Assembly (NCBI GenBank): GCA_024704765.1
Contig: JAKMXF010000300.1
Coordinates: 434,001 to 498,000, forward strand
Direction: 5' to 3'
Length of the DNA: 64,000 nucleotides
Source of the DNA: Oopsacas minuta
Taxonomy: Eukaryota > Porifera > Hexactinellida > Lyssacinosida > Leucopsacidae
The notes below the pieces were generated by a model. That model was given only the letters and a program-made list of their open reading frames with translations. It did not search any database and was not told where the DNA came from. This document shows, piece after piece, positions 12,744 through 21,152 of the stretch; within the stretch, counting starts at the first letter, position 1; each line of letters begins with the position of its first letter. A program made the position numbers and the translations under genes.

Positions 12744-13238
12744 TCAGCGTAGGAATTGAAATAAATTTGTTTGCATCATTATAGTGATGAATTCTTGTAA
12801 GTTTACCAGACCATCTCCGTTTCTATCAGCTATATCCATCATTTCTCTGACCTGTTGCAGACTCAATGAAACACCTAACTCTCTACACTTCCTTACAAGT
12901 GTATCCTGATCAATATCCTCTTTACCCTCAGATAGCCTGTCGAATACATGTTTCAGCTCTGAATATGGGTCGTAAGTGTCACCCTGTTTGACAACCAGAC
13001 ACTGTAAAAAGTCTTCAAAACTGAGCTTCTTATGGTTTAAGTCTAAATCCTTGACAATAGCTAGAGTGGGTTTATGACTTGCTTGGTATCCTAAAAGACA
13101 AAACATTGCCCTGAGCGTGTTGAGATCAATATATTGTTTGCTTGTTAGATCGCAAGCATCAAAGAGCTCACTTAAATCTCTTAATTCTGATTGAGAGAAC
13201 TCTTTCTCAAGTGAATGGCTAATACTCGAAGAGGCCAT
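12744..13238 (-). CDS. Centrin/calmodulin-like EF-hand protein
   Basis: A single-exon 164-residue protein with four EF-hand-like segments. The last loop, DRNGDGLVNLQEF, is a canonical calcium-binding EF hand. The others (for example around DACDLTSKQYID and DLDLNHKKLSFEDF) are partly degenerate, so perhaps one or two sites bind calcium. Length and spacing fit the centrin/caltractin/calmodulin superfamily, but no diagnostic centrin N-terminus is visible, so the subfamily is left open. It sits downstream of the tRNA-Glu gene when read on its own strand. Confidence 0.8.
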   Translation of the reverse strand: MASSSISHSLEKEFSQSELRDLSELFDACDLTSKQYIDLNTLRAMFCLLGYQASHKPTLAIVKDLDLNHKKLSFEDFLQCLVVKQGDTYDPYSELKHVFDRLSEGKEDIDQDTLVRKCRELGVSLSLQQVREMMDIADRNGDGLVNLQEFITIMMQTNLFQFLR

Positions 13239-13290
13239 TAGCTAATGAAGTAGGCATAAAAATAAGAGAAATGATTATATATAAGTATAA

Positions 13291-13361
13291 TCCCAGGTGG
13301 TCTAGTGGCTAGGATTCGTGGCTTTCACCCACGCGGCCCGGGTTCAATTCCCGGTCTGGGA
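13291..13361 (+). tRNA. tRNA-Glu (anticodon UUC)
   Basis: The acceptor stem TCCCAGG at 13291 pairs with TCTGGGA at the 3' end (one G-T wobble). A D arm (TGGTCTAGTGGCTAGG, also the A box), an anticodon arm with CTTTCAC giving anticodon TTC, and a T arm with GGTTCAATTCC (B box) are all present. No intron. The length of about 71 nt and the internal sequence match the conserved eukaryotic tRNA-Glu. Confidence 0.95.
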
Positions 13362-13369
13362 GTAAATTC

Positions 13370-13374
13370 TTTTT
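13370..13374 (+). terminator. RNA polymerase III terminator of tRNA-Glu
   Basis: A run of five T residues begins nine bases after the mature tRNA end, the standard Pol III stop signal. Confidence 0.8.
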
Positions 13375-13617
13375 GTAGTTTTCCAAATTTGTTGTGAAAA
13401 TAGTTTGTAGAAAGAGGGTTCGAACCCCAAATATGGTGTTCATATTTTGCTATCGAAGCATAAGGCGATATTTGAAGGCGGGAGGGTAAGGATCAAATGA
13501 GTCAGTATGTACTCTCCAATAAATACAATATTCCAAAACCAGAGATCACAAATAAGGACTCGCAAACAGAAATTTCCAAATATACAAAATTAAATGAGGG
13601 GGAATACAATACACAAA
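13375..13617. other. Intergenic, no gene seen
   Basis: A+T-rich spacer between the tRNA gene and the 3' end of the tetraspanin gene. A short palindrome, GGGTTCGAACCC (about 13417), resembles a Pol III B box but has no A box or cloverleaf around it. Confidence 0.5.
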
Positions 13618-14352
13618 TTAATCTTCCCTGACCTTATTACTGAAGTTTATGATCAAGATAAAGGATAGCAGAGATCCCATCAAATTAAACATTGATACAA
13701 TTAAGCACACTCCAGAGGCGATAACTAGTTGTCTGTGTTCATAGGAAATGAGTGATGAGAGACATCCATCTTCAAATATTTCCACTTCAGAGCTCCGCAC
13801 TAGTCCGCAGTTTCTAATTCCCTCTATCTTACAACAGCTACTGGGTACATACCCAAGGGAGGAGGACAGTTGACTCCAATCTTCAGGTCCATAGATACCG
13901 CAGCAGTTGAACTCTCTATGTATCAGATCCCATGAAGTTCTGGTGTTCGAACAGTTAGTATACTGAGAGAGGGAGGAGGTAGCTCTGCTACGAACTCCTA
14001 AGTCCTCTCCAATTAGCAGACTTATCCCAAATGCACCAGCTGCTAGCAAGATACCAGAAACTATCAGAGTAACAAGGCAGAACGCGGCTAAGAACAGTCT
14101 GCTATGTCTCATTATACCACAAATAGCTAGCAGTCCTAAACACAGCATAGAGAAGCCACTAGCTAACACAAATATAGCTGGTAACAGGAAGAAGAAGCGT
14201 GTAATACCAGAGAATTCATTCTGTTCTAAGAACAAGTAGAGACCAACAGCTACAAGACCCAATCCCATAAACCAGAATAGCATGTTGTATATGAACAGAG
14301 TAGTCTTTAGACAATCGTCTGTACGCTCATAGGGACGACAAAACTTCCTCAT
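13618..14352 (-). CDS. Tetraspanin
   Basis: A single-exon protein of 244 residues with four membrane spans (about 18-40, 55-78, 86-110 and 208-238). The large extracellular loop contains the family CCG motif in EFNCCGIYGPEDW, plus SSCC and further cysteines (NCG, DGC), enough for the usual disulfides. Tetraspanins organise membrane microdomains with integrins, Ig proteins and proteases. Cysteines near the N-terminus are possible palmitoylation sites. The particular tetraspanin subfamily is not assigned. Confidence 0.92.
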   Translation of the reverse strand: MRKFCRPYERTDDCLKTTLFIYNMLFWFMGLGLVAVGLYLFLEQNEFSGITRFFFLLPAIFVLASGFSMLCLGLLAICGIMRHSRLFLAAFCLVTLIVSGILLAAGAFGISLLIGEDLGVRSRATSSLSQYTNCSNTRTSWDLIHREFNCCGIYGPEDWSQLSSSLGYVPSSCCKIEGIRNCGLVRSSEVEIFEDGCLSSLISYEHRQLVIASGVCLIVSMFNLMGSLLSFILIINFSNKVRED

Positions 14353-14454
14353 TAGTGCTACAAGCTATTCGGTGGAAATATACAATGACAATAGGTATTC
14401 GAGTAATACAAGATGCATAAGCATAAATATATAAATAGCTGCTTCTTTGAATTA

Positions 14455-14487
14455 ATATCCAAATATCCAAATATCCAAATATCCAAA
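14455..14487. repeat. Short tandem repeat, unit ATATCCAA
   Basis: Four back-to-back copies of the 8-mer ATATCCAA lie between the tetraspanin 5' side and the kelch gene 3' end. It is a simple microsatellite-like array, far too short and spacer-free to be anything else. Confidence 0.85.
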
Positions 14488-14515
14488 ACAGGTCGGAACT
14501 ATAGACAATTCATTC

Positions 14516-16004
14516 TTATGGTTTGTGTTCTAAATGCGATAGAAGGGGAAAACATTTAAAAGGAGAGAACCTGCTCAATACGGTGAATAGAGCTTGTTTA
14601 GAGTCTCTGGCTATATGTAATTCTCTCAAATTGTCTCTTAACACGGTAGGTAAAGTATCTATAACAGGTTCTAATGCCTTAAAGTTGTTAATAATAGCAA
14701 AACAAGCAAGTCTCTTGAGAGAACTTATTCCCATCTCCAAGACAAGAGTATCTGCTAGCTCTAGAATATCTTGGTCCAAGAGAGAGCCTTGTACACCTCC
14801 GAACAGACACAACTCAAAACAACTGGTCCATATGTTGAGAGTAGCTCCCATACAGAACCAAGTCCTGCAAGGGATCTGGAGTGTATTATCTTGGAACTTT
14901 TGTTGTTTCCATTGCAGATTAGTTAAGTCAAACAGCCATACATCGTTATAAGCCGAATCATCTGGTGCTAGACCTCCAAACATAACTAGATGAGGAGTTT
15001 GAGCTCCACCTATCAGACACAGAAGTTAATGTATTAACAACATACATATTGTAACATTACCTGTTAAATAGATGGGAGATACTGCATGACTTGACCTTGG
15101 TCCTGGCCAGGGTACAGGAGGTGCGAGAGCTACAGGGTTAGAGTAATGCTCCCACACCATGGTGATCAGGTCTAATACATAGACATCGTCTACTCTGTCT
15201 GGAGGATTCCTACCTATAGAAATAATAATAATAATAATATCAGTAACAGTAGTTACTAGTTAGTTGTTACTAATAAACTCACCAGCTACAAGATATGCCT
15301 TATCACCAGCTCGAGTTAATGTAGAGGCTGCTGTAGGAGGAGGAAAATGTCCCTTAAGCTCTTGATTAGTCCACTCAGCTGTTAGTAAATCATACCGGTA
15401 GAATTCATTGTTCCATCCCAATGTCTTGTAAGACTTGTGACACACAAAATTTGCTCCTTTCTGTACCGTATTTTGATATCTAGACCAACCCCCGAATAGA
15501 TAGAGAGCGTCTTTGTAGTAGAAGAGAGCTGTCTTATCTCTACTCCCAGGAATCTGTCCTTTATGCTTTAGACGTGATATCTTTAACGTCTCCAAATCAA
15601 CTTGGTATATAATGTTACAGAATGGATCTGCTCCATACCTATATATACCTCATTATGTCATGTATAATAATATATACAAAATTGTAACTATACCATCCAG
15701 TCATACAGTGTCCTCCAAATGTATACACATATTTGTAATTCTGTGTACAGGAGCCACAGGATAGTGCGTACATGTCTTCTGAATTGTATCCTCCTCCATT
15801 CTCTAACTTTAGATCGTCCCATTTTAGGCTAAGCAAATCTAGACGGAATATACTAAAGGCGTCATCATCACAACCGTACTCGTGATAATCTGATGTCTTC
15901 CAACCCCCGTGCCATACGTAGAGCCCTCCTTCATAAACAGCTGACCAGCTACCTCTCCGGGGGTGTGGCTCTCCAGGAACACCGTCTATTACAACTTTAA
16001 TCAT
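14516..16004 (-). CDS. KLHDC2: Kelch-repeat protein, KLHDC1/KLHDC2-like (CUL2 E3 substrate receptor)
   Basis: Four exons join in frame: 16004-15694, 15638-15283, 15213-15061 and 15009-14516, about 437 residues. Repeated kelch signatures are visible (YVWHGGW, YTFGGH, YLFGGW, YLVAG, HLVMFGG, CLFGG), consistent with a six-bladed propeller. After the propeller, SLKRLACFAIINNF occupies the position of the elongin-BC/CUL2-binding helix of KLHDC2 (SLVRLSLEAVICF). KLHDC2 recognises C-terminal degrons for ubiquitination; this role is inferred by homology. Length is close to the family's 406 residues. An alternative is another KLHDC family member, but the C-terminal box favours KLHDC1/2/3. Confidence 0.85.
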
Positions 16005-16187
16005 ATTGCTATTTACAGAATTAGTTATGATGTAAATCCAATAAATATATCAAATAGGCGTAGATAGACACAAATAGCAGAGAAGTAGCTTAGAAAACAA
16101 ACACGGTTGAATCAATATTATAATATCTACAACACACTTAATGTTACAACTAAGTTAAAAATCAGTTTTTGTGCGTGAGGAAGACAG

Positions 16188-19100
16188 TTAAATGCTAAGT
16201 CCATGTGATTCCTTGCTGAGACGTGGTAACATGGATCCTACTTCATTCAGCCAGAAGTTAGCACAAGTATTGTGATAGTTATACCCACCAAATCCTATCC
16301 TTATATCCCCCTTAATGATTACATCCAGACACACCCCACAATTATACGGAGATTCCTCTGATTCAGACTGTACTATTACGTCACTGAATTCTAACTCCCC
16401 ATGATTCAGATATGCCTTAATGTTAGCCCAGTCTCCCGTTATCTCCTCATATAGGGAGTTAGAATCCTCCCAATTAGGAGGGAGTTGTTTTTTGATTCTT
16501 GATACAATCTTCATAACTTCAAACACAGATTGGAAGTATTGATTACTGATATCATGAGAACATAATTCCTTCAGGACTTGTACTGAACTAGCACTCTTTA
16601 TCTTGACGTAACATAAATTTATAACTCTAGCAGATGCTGTGAGGGTATTATACCAAGCTTCTCTGATCTCTTTACTAGAGTCCTCACTCAGTTTGTAGCT
16701 AGGAGTACGAGTCACAGGCTTTGTATGTGTCGCTCCAATGAACTCACTGAACTCCAGATCTCTGCTATCTGAGGGGAGAGGAGATCTCCGTTTAGAGAAA
16801 GATTCCTCTTTCTGGTTCTGTGTGTTTTGTCCCTGTATCGTTTGGAACTTCTGATTCTTATAATTGTCAATTGGAACTGAGTTCAGATCCTGTAGCGCAG
16901 TAGCTAGTGTATCGAATAGGGTCCATTTTGGCTGTTGTGGTAGTTTCGAGGGTTGTCCTTTCATCAGCTGGTCTGTATTGAGAGAGGAGAGGAGAGAGAG
17001 GTCTTGGAAGGGGTCAAAATCACACTTTAAGTTCTGCTCACTGTCCTCAGGTAGTTCTCCAGGTACAGAATCAGTATTAAGGGTATCGCTAGCGTTTTGA
17101 AAGGAAGAGAACTGAGAAAATTCCTGATTTTGATTTTGAGAGTTAAAGTTAGAAGATAGAGCAAAATCATTTTCCCCTTTCGACTGAGAATAATTTAAGG
17201 TTAATTCCTCAGCTTTTTGATACTGAGAGAAGATATGGAAGCTATTATCCTGCTCACTCACTCTGTTACCCTGTAACGTAAGAGTGACGTCAGCTAGAGG
17301 GGTCTTCTCACCCATGTCTGAATCCAAAACATCTGGAGGGTCAGTGAGAGGAGCAGGCAGGAGAGAGGACTGAGTAGCTAAAGGTGTGCTGAATATGCCG
17401 GTCTCGTCACTACTGATATCATTAACTTGTTCTTGGATAGCAGAATGTAATGTTGATGAAATGCTCTGAGGATTTGGTTCTGATAATTTTGTATCCAATT
17501 TATGTTCTTGTTTAGCAGGTTTATGTTCTGACAGCTCATAGCTGTCATTTGTCAGATACGAATTAAATCCTGAAAAGTTGAAGTCTTCATTAGAATCATC
17601 ATTCGGTATATCATCATCTAGAGGAGGAGGTTCATTGTAGTTTGACTCTTCATAGCTAGTTCTATTTATAGCAGCAATTTTTGAAACAGCTGATACTCCT
17701 GTATCTTTTTCTGAGTTAGGAATAGTATCTGTTTCAGGAGGACAGCTGATTACAGAATTATGTGTTGTGATTGTGTCTACAAAACTCTTGTTATTCATAT
17801 CAGGTATTGGTTCAGATGGGTTGGTGTTTGTGGGAGGGTCAGCAGATTGGAATATAGAATAATCTGTAGAGAGTAACTCTGTTGTATCAGGCATAAGATC
17901 TCTAGTACTAGAGCTATTAGATATTGGTAGAGGAGGTATAGAGTCTTGCTGCATTTGTGAGAATACAGAATATTTGTCAGTCTCAGGAGCTGTCACATTG
18001 TTAGGTGTTGTAAATGCACTCCAATTTGTGGTTTGTGTATCTGTTACAGGAATAGATTGCTCGTTAGAAGGAATAATAGAATCGTTATTGGTAATAGTCG
18101 ATTGAATTTGAGAATATACAGAATACTTGTCAGTCTCAGCCTCAGGAGCTGTCACATTATTACTTTGTATAGTAGGAGTTGTAGAGGCATTCAATTCTGT
18201 CTCTGTTGTTTTTGTATCTATCACAGGAATAGATTGCTCTTTAGAAGTTATAACAGAATCATTCTGAGTATTTGATTGAATTTGAGAGAATACAGAATAC
18301 TTGTCAGTCTCAGGAGCTGTCACATTATTGCTCTGTATATTATGTGTTGTAAATTCACTCCAATCTGTTGTTACATTGGGCGTGTCTACGCCAGGGATAT
18401 TAGACTGAGTATCAGCTGATTTAAACACTGAGAAATCTGAGAAATCAGTGAATTCAGTACCTACAACATTACTATCTAGTATTAGCGTAGCTGTATTAAC
18501 TACAGGGGTTTGATCACTAGTCAGAACAGGTACTGGATCTGATAGCGTGTTGTTAGTAACAGCTGGTTGTGTGACAGGGATATCAGCTGATCTGAAGGCT
18601 AATGTTCCTTTATTATCAGCTGGTTGTGAGGGCTGAAGATTAGGTATAGGAGGAAGGGCATCTGTCTGCTCATTGGTTACATCTAGAGCTCTAAGGAATG
18701 CGTATTTATCTTTACTAGCTTCATCAGTTAGTGTAGTGTTCTTATCTGTATCAATAGAAGAGAAGGCGCTTACGTCACTAACGTCTTTGAAACAGCTGTA
18801 TTTATCAGAGCTATCTGTGTTAGTTAATTCTGAGGTATCTATTTGAAGTGATGCACTCTGTAGTTCTCCGAATTCTTGAGTTTTCTCCTTGACAACAGGG
18901 GCTGTTGGAACAGCTGATTGAAATTTTCCAAACTCTAATGAAGCTACTACTTTGTCTCCTAAGGGCGTGATAGTATTCGCACTCTTAAAAGCTCCAAAAG
19001 ATTCAGTAGCAGAAACAGAATTATTGTTAGTAGATGCAAGAGTAGAAGTAATAGGTACTGAGGGTTGAGGATTAGGTTGCTGATAGAGAACAGAAGTATC

Positions 19101-19658
19101 AATTCTTGGAATAGGAATGAAAGATAGATTGACTAACTTATCTATACTAATCTCATGGCTCTGTTGTACTAATGCTACTAGTCCTAGTACAGTGTAGCAC
19201 TCAGTGAGTGTGATAAATCCAGGAGCTGTCCTGGAACAAATATCCCAGATAGATTTAAGTTGCATTTTATCCAGACCGCTAGAAATAAGCAGAGGCTGTA
19301 TCTTGTCGGTAAGCAGATAGTAAGCTTGTCTAGGGTCAGCACATAGGGTGGTAACTTGTTGATAGAGAGGAGGGATAGATCCTTTACCTTGTAGCCAGGC
19401 AGGGAGAGGGAGATATACTCCTTGTTGAGGTTGTGGGTATCTGTAGTGAGCAGTTTGATTGACATTAACAGGAGGGCCATTAGTCAGCTGATTAACTGGT
19501 CTAACAGTGCTGATAGGTTTTGTGAGATTTAGATTAGTAATAGAGCTCTGTAACATCTCAGTTAGGTCTGTCTGTTTGCTGTCAACTGTCCATCTGTTAG
19601 TTTGCAGTGGAGGAGTTGATCTGTTTCCTACCCACTGTGTTTGGTTGTTAGGGATCAT
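16188..19658 (-). CDS. SYNRG: Gamma-synergin-like AP-1 accessory protein
   Basis: One long exon, 1156 residues. An EH-like domain lies at about 105-170 (QAYYLLTDKIQPLLISSGL to WDICSRTAPGFITLTECY). A disordered Ser/Thr/Asp-rich centre follows, with many acidic Phe motifs of the FGAFKSA, FGKFQSA, FSDFSVFKSAD and DFNFSGF type that bind clathrin adaptor ears. The C-terminal 200 residues form the conserved synergin domain (REAWYNTL, CYVKIKSA, GVCLDVI, IRIGFGGYNYHNTCANFWL). Synergin gamma works with AP-1 at the trans-Golgi network and endosomes. The centre contains three near-repeats of a NNVTAPETDKYSVFSQ unit. A single 3.5-kb exon is unusual for this family. Confidence 0.88.
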   Translation of the reverse strand: MIPNNQTQWVGNRSTPPLQTNRWTVDSKQTDLTEMLQSSITNLNLTKPISTVRPVNQLTNGPPVNVNQTAHYRYPQPQQGVYLPLPAWLQGKGSIPPLYQQVTTLCADPRQAYYLLTDKIQPLLISSGLDKMQLKSIWDICSRTAPGFITLTECYTVLGLVALVQQSHEISIDKLVNLSFIPIPRIDTSVLYQQPNPQPSVPITSTLASTNNNSVSATESFGAFKSANTITPLGDKVVASLEFGKFQSAVPTAPVVKEKTQEFGELQSASLQIDTSELTNTDSSDKYSCFKDVSDVSAFSSIDTDKNTTLTDEASKDKYAFLRALDVTNEQTDALPPIPNLQPSQPADNKGTLAFRSADIPVTQPAVTNNTLSDPVPVLTSDQTPVVNTATLILDSNVVGTEFTDFSDFSVFKSADTQSNIPGVDTPNVTTDWSEFTTHNIQSNNVTAPETDKYSVFSQIQSNTQNDSVITSKEQSIPVIDTKTTETELNASTTPTIQSNNVTAPEAETDKYSVYSQIQSTITNNDSIIPSNEQSIPVTDTQTTNWSAFTTPNNVTAPETDKYSVFSQMQQDSIPPLPISNSSSTRDLMPDTTELLSTDYSIFQSADPPTNTNPSEPIPDMNNKSFVDTITTHNSVISCPPETDTIPNSEKDTGVSAVSKIAAINRTSYEESNYNEPPPLDDDIPNDDSNEDFNFSGFNSYLTNDSYELSEHKPAKQEHKLDTKLSEPNPQSISSTLHSAIQEQVNDISSDETGIFSTPLATQSSLLPAPLTDPPDVLDSDMGEKTPLADVTLTLQGNRVSEQDNSFHIFSQYQKAEELTLNYSQSKGENDFALSSNFNSQNQNQEFSQFSSFQNASDTLNTDSVPGELPEDSEQNLKCDFDPFQDLSLLSSLNTDQLMKGQPSKLPQQPKWTLFDTLATALQDLNSVPIDNYKNQKFQTIQGQNTQNQKEESFSKRRSPLPSDSRDLEFSEFIGATHTKPVTRTPSYKLSEDSSKEIREAWYNTLTASARVINLCYVKIKSASSVQVLKELCSHDISNQYFQSVFEVMKIVSRIKKQLPPNWEDSNSLYEEITGDWANIKAYLNHGELEFSDVIVQSESEESPYNCGVCLDVIIKGDIRIGFGGYNYHNTCANFWLNEVGSMLPRLSKESHGLSI
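17950..18335. repeat. Coding tandem repeat inside synergin gene, three imperfect units
   Basis: Three near-identical stretches begin at about 17962, 18121 and 18295 on the plus strand, each about 40 bp (core GTCAGTCTCAGGAGCTGTCA) and spaced about 160-175 bp. They encode the repeated AP(E)ETDKYSVF/YSQ(I/M)Q motif. The middle copy carries a 6-bp insertion that adds two residues. This is a recent internal duplication within the disordered region. Confidence 0.8.
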
Positions 19659-19781
19659 TTATAGCAGCTAAGTGAGCTAACATTCAGCAAAATATACAAA
19701 TCAAATGCACATTAGTAAAACTACAAAGAACTCATAAAAGCTCAGTGAATAACTAATATATTCAAAGATAATTAAGTTATA

Positions 19782-20837
19782 TTATTGATCGTACTTCTTA
19801 AATTCCATACTATCAGGTGGTTTCATCTCTACCTTATCTTTAGCAACTTCATCCCAATTAGTACTGAGTACTGTACCTCCAGATTCCTGGAAACTCTTCA
19901 TCATAGCTTTCTTCTGTTCATCAGAGCCCTTTCCGTATATCTGCTGGAAGAATTTGTTTAGAGCTTCGTCTCCCTCCGGCTTCTCTTCTGCTTCTTCCTT
20001 GGCTACATCAGCTGCTAGCTTGTCCCAGTCTTTAAATGTTTTAGAAGAGGTAGGGAACTTCTGGGGATCCTGCTGGCGGATAAAGGGATCATCAGGACAA
20101 AAGCTCTGGATGTTGGAAGTCGTATCAGAACTTTTGTCTCTCTCAAGTTTCCCCCAGGGACCAGGAGTAGCCTTCTTAAGACGGACCTCTATTTTAGTTG
20201 GGAGTATCGTGACTCGAGATTCTGTGAATAGTATTTTACCGAATAACTCCATGTTAAGAACAAAACTCTGATTATCTGGTAACTTAATGTCTACGAGGAG
20301 ATGTCTCTCTTTGAATTGATAGGTCAAATCCTCCTTATCTACTTTCTTGATTAAGATAGAGATTACTATAATAGCATCATTCTGGTACCATTCGTGACGA
20401 AATGACTTCTTCTGAGTGACGTCAGCAACGGGAGCAGTTTCTCCAGATAATCCTAGCTTAGCATTACATTTGTTAATCAGCTGATAGAGACTAGGCTCAC
20501 TACGTTGTGTAAATGCTGTCTTAACAGTCTGTTTACAACTCTCATATTCTTCCAAAGAGTACAAACATTCAGCTTTCATTACTAGGCAATCGAATCTGAG
20601 AGTGACAGAGATTTTAGACTTCTCAAGCTCAAGGATGGCTCTAAGATCGGTTAAACTCTCTGTATGATCTTCTGTTTCATAGTTTCCCTTAGCTCTATAG
20701 AAGCGATATTTAGGGTCTGCCATATCTTCTCCAATAGCTAGCAGAGCTTCGTTACATTTGTCTATCACTTGTTCCCATTTCTTCTGTTCTACTAATCTCT
20801 TAACTGTGTCAATTGAATAATCAGAGCAGTCTGCCAT
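19782..20837 (-). CDS. SUGT1: SGT1/SUGT1 co-chaperone
   Basis: A single-exon, 351-residue protein. TPR-like helices fill about 1-110. A CS domain spans about 144-235, with FRHEWYQNDAIIVISILIK at its start and the diagnostic end TKIEVRLKKATPGPWGKLE. The SGS domain fills about 262-351, with DWDKLAADVAKEE, ALNKFFQQIYGKGSDEQKK and STNWDEV. SGT1 links HSP90 to SKP1/SCF complexes, kinetochore assembly and NLR-type receptors. All three family domains are present at usual lengths. Confidence 0.95.
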   Translation of the reverse strand: MADCSDYSIDTVKRLVEQKKWEQVIDKCNEALLAIGEDMADPKYRFYRAKGNYETEDHTESLTDLRAILELEKSKISVTLRFDCLVMKAECLYSLEEYESCKQTVKTAFTQRSEPSLYQLINKCNAKLGLSGETAPVADVTQKKSFRHEWYQNDAIIVISILIKKVDKEDLTYQFKERHLLVDIKLPDNQSFVLNMELFGKILFTESRVTILPTKIEVRLKKATPGPWGKLERDKSSDTTSNIQSFCPDDPFIRQQDPQKFPTSSKTFKDWDKLAADVAKEEAEEKPEGDEALNKFFQQIYGKGSDEQKKAMMKSFQESGGTVLSTNWDEVAKDKVEMKPPDSMEFKKYDQ

Positions 20838-21152
20838 AGCAGAGATATTAGCTAATCACCCGAGTATAATGATTCATATAGTATCACTATATATGTGACA
20901 ATAACATGTGACACTTACGGTAAAAGGTCCAGTGACGTAATTTCTAGTGTTCAGATGGACAATTGACAAGAATCCCCAAGTAGATCAACAGTTAATAAAC
21001 ATAAAAGATTCACTATCTACAAGCAAGAATCCACACAGTTACAACTAGTGCATTACTCAGAACGAGGAGGTTAATGGCAGGCTTCGATATAAAACACAAA
21101 AATTACTAGAGAATCCAGTATGTTTATGTGAATCAGGTTCCAGCTGCAGGGA
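20838..21152. promoter_or_regulatory. Head-to-head spacer between SUGT1 and the PIK3R5/6-like gene
   Basis: 315 bp separate two divergent start codons, so both promoters must lie here. The stretch is A+T-rich; no TATA box or other element stood out. The role is inferred from position. Confidence 0.4.

Noticed and set aside
13415-13431. GGGTTCGAACCC, a B-box-like palindrome near tRNA-Glu, possible second tRNA
   Set aside because: No A box, acceptor stem or anticodon arm can be folded around it on either strand.
14455-14487. Direct repeats considered as a CRISPR-like or transposon-terminal array
   Set aside because: 8-bp units without spacers; a plain microsatellite in a eukaryotic genome.
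15219-15240. AAT-repeat tract, and similar short tracts near 44550 and 55094
   Set aside because: Ordinary short microsatellites of A+T-rich introns and spacers; no function suggested.
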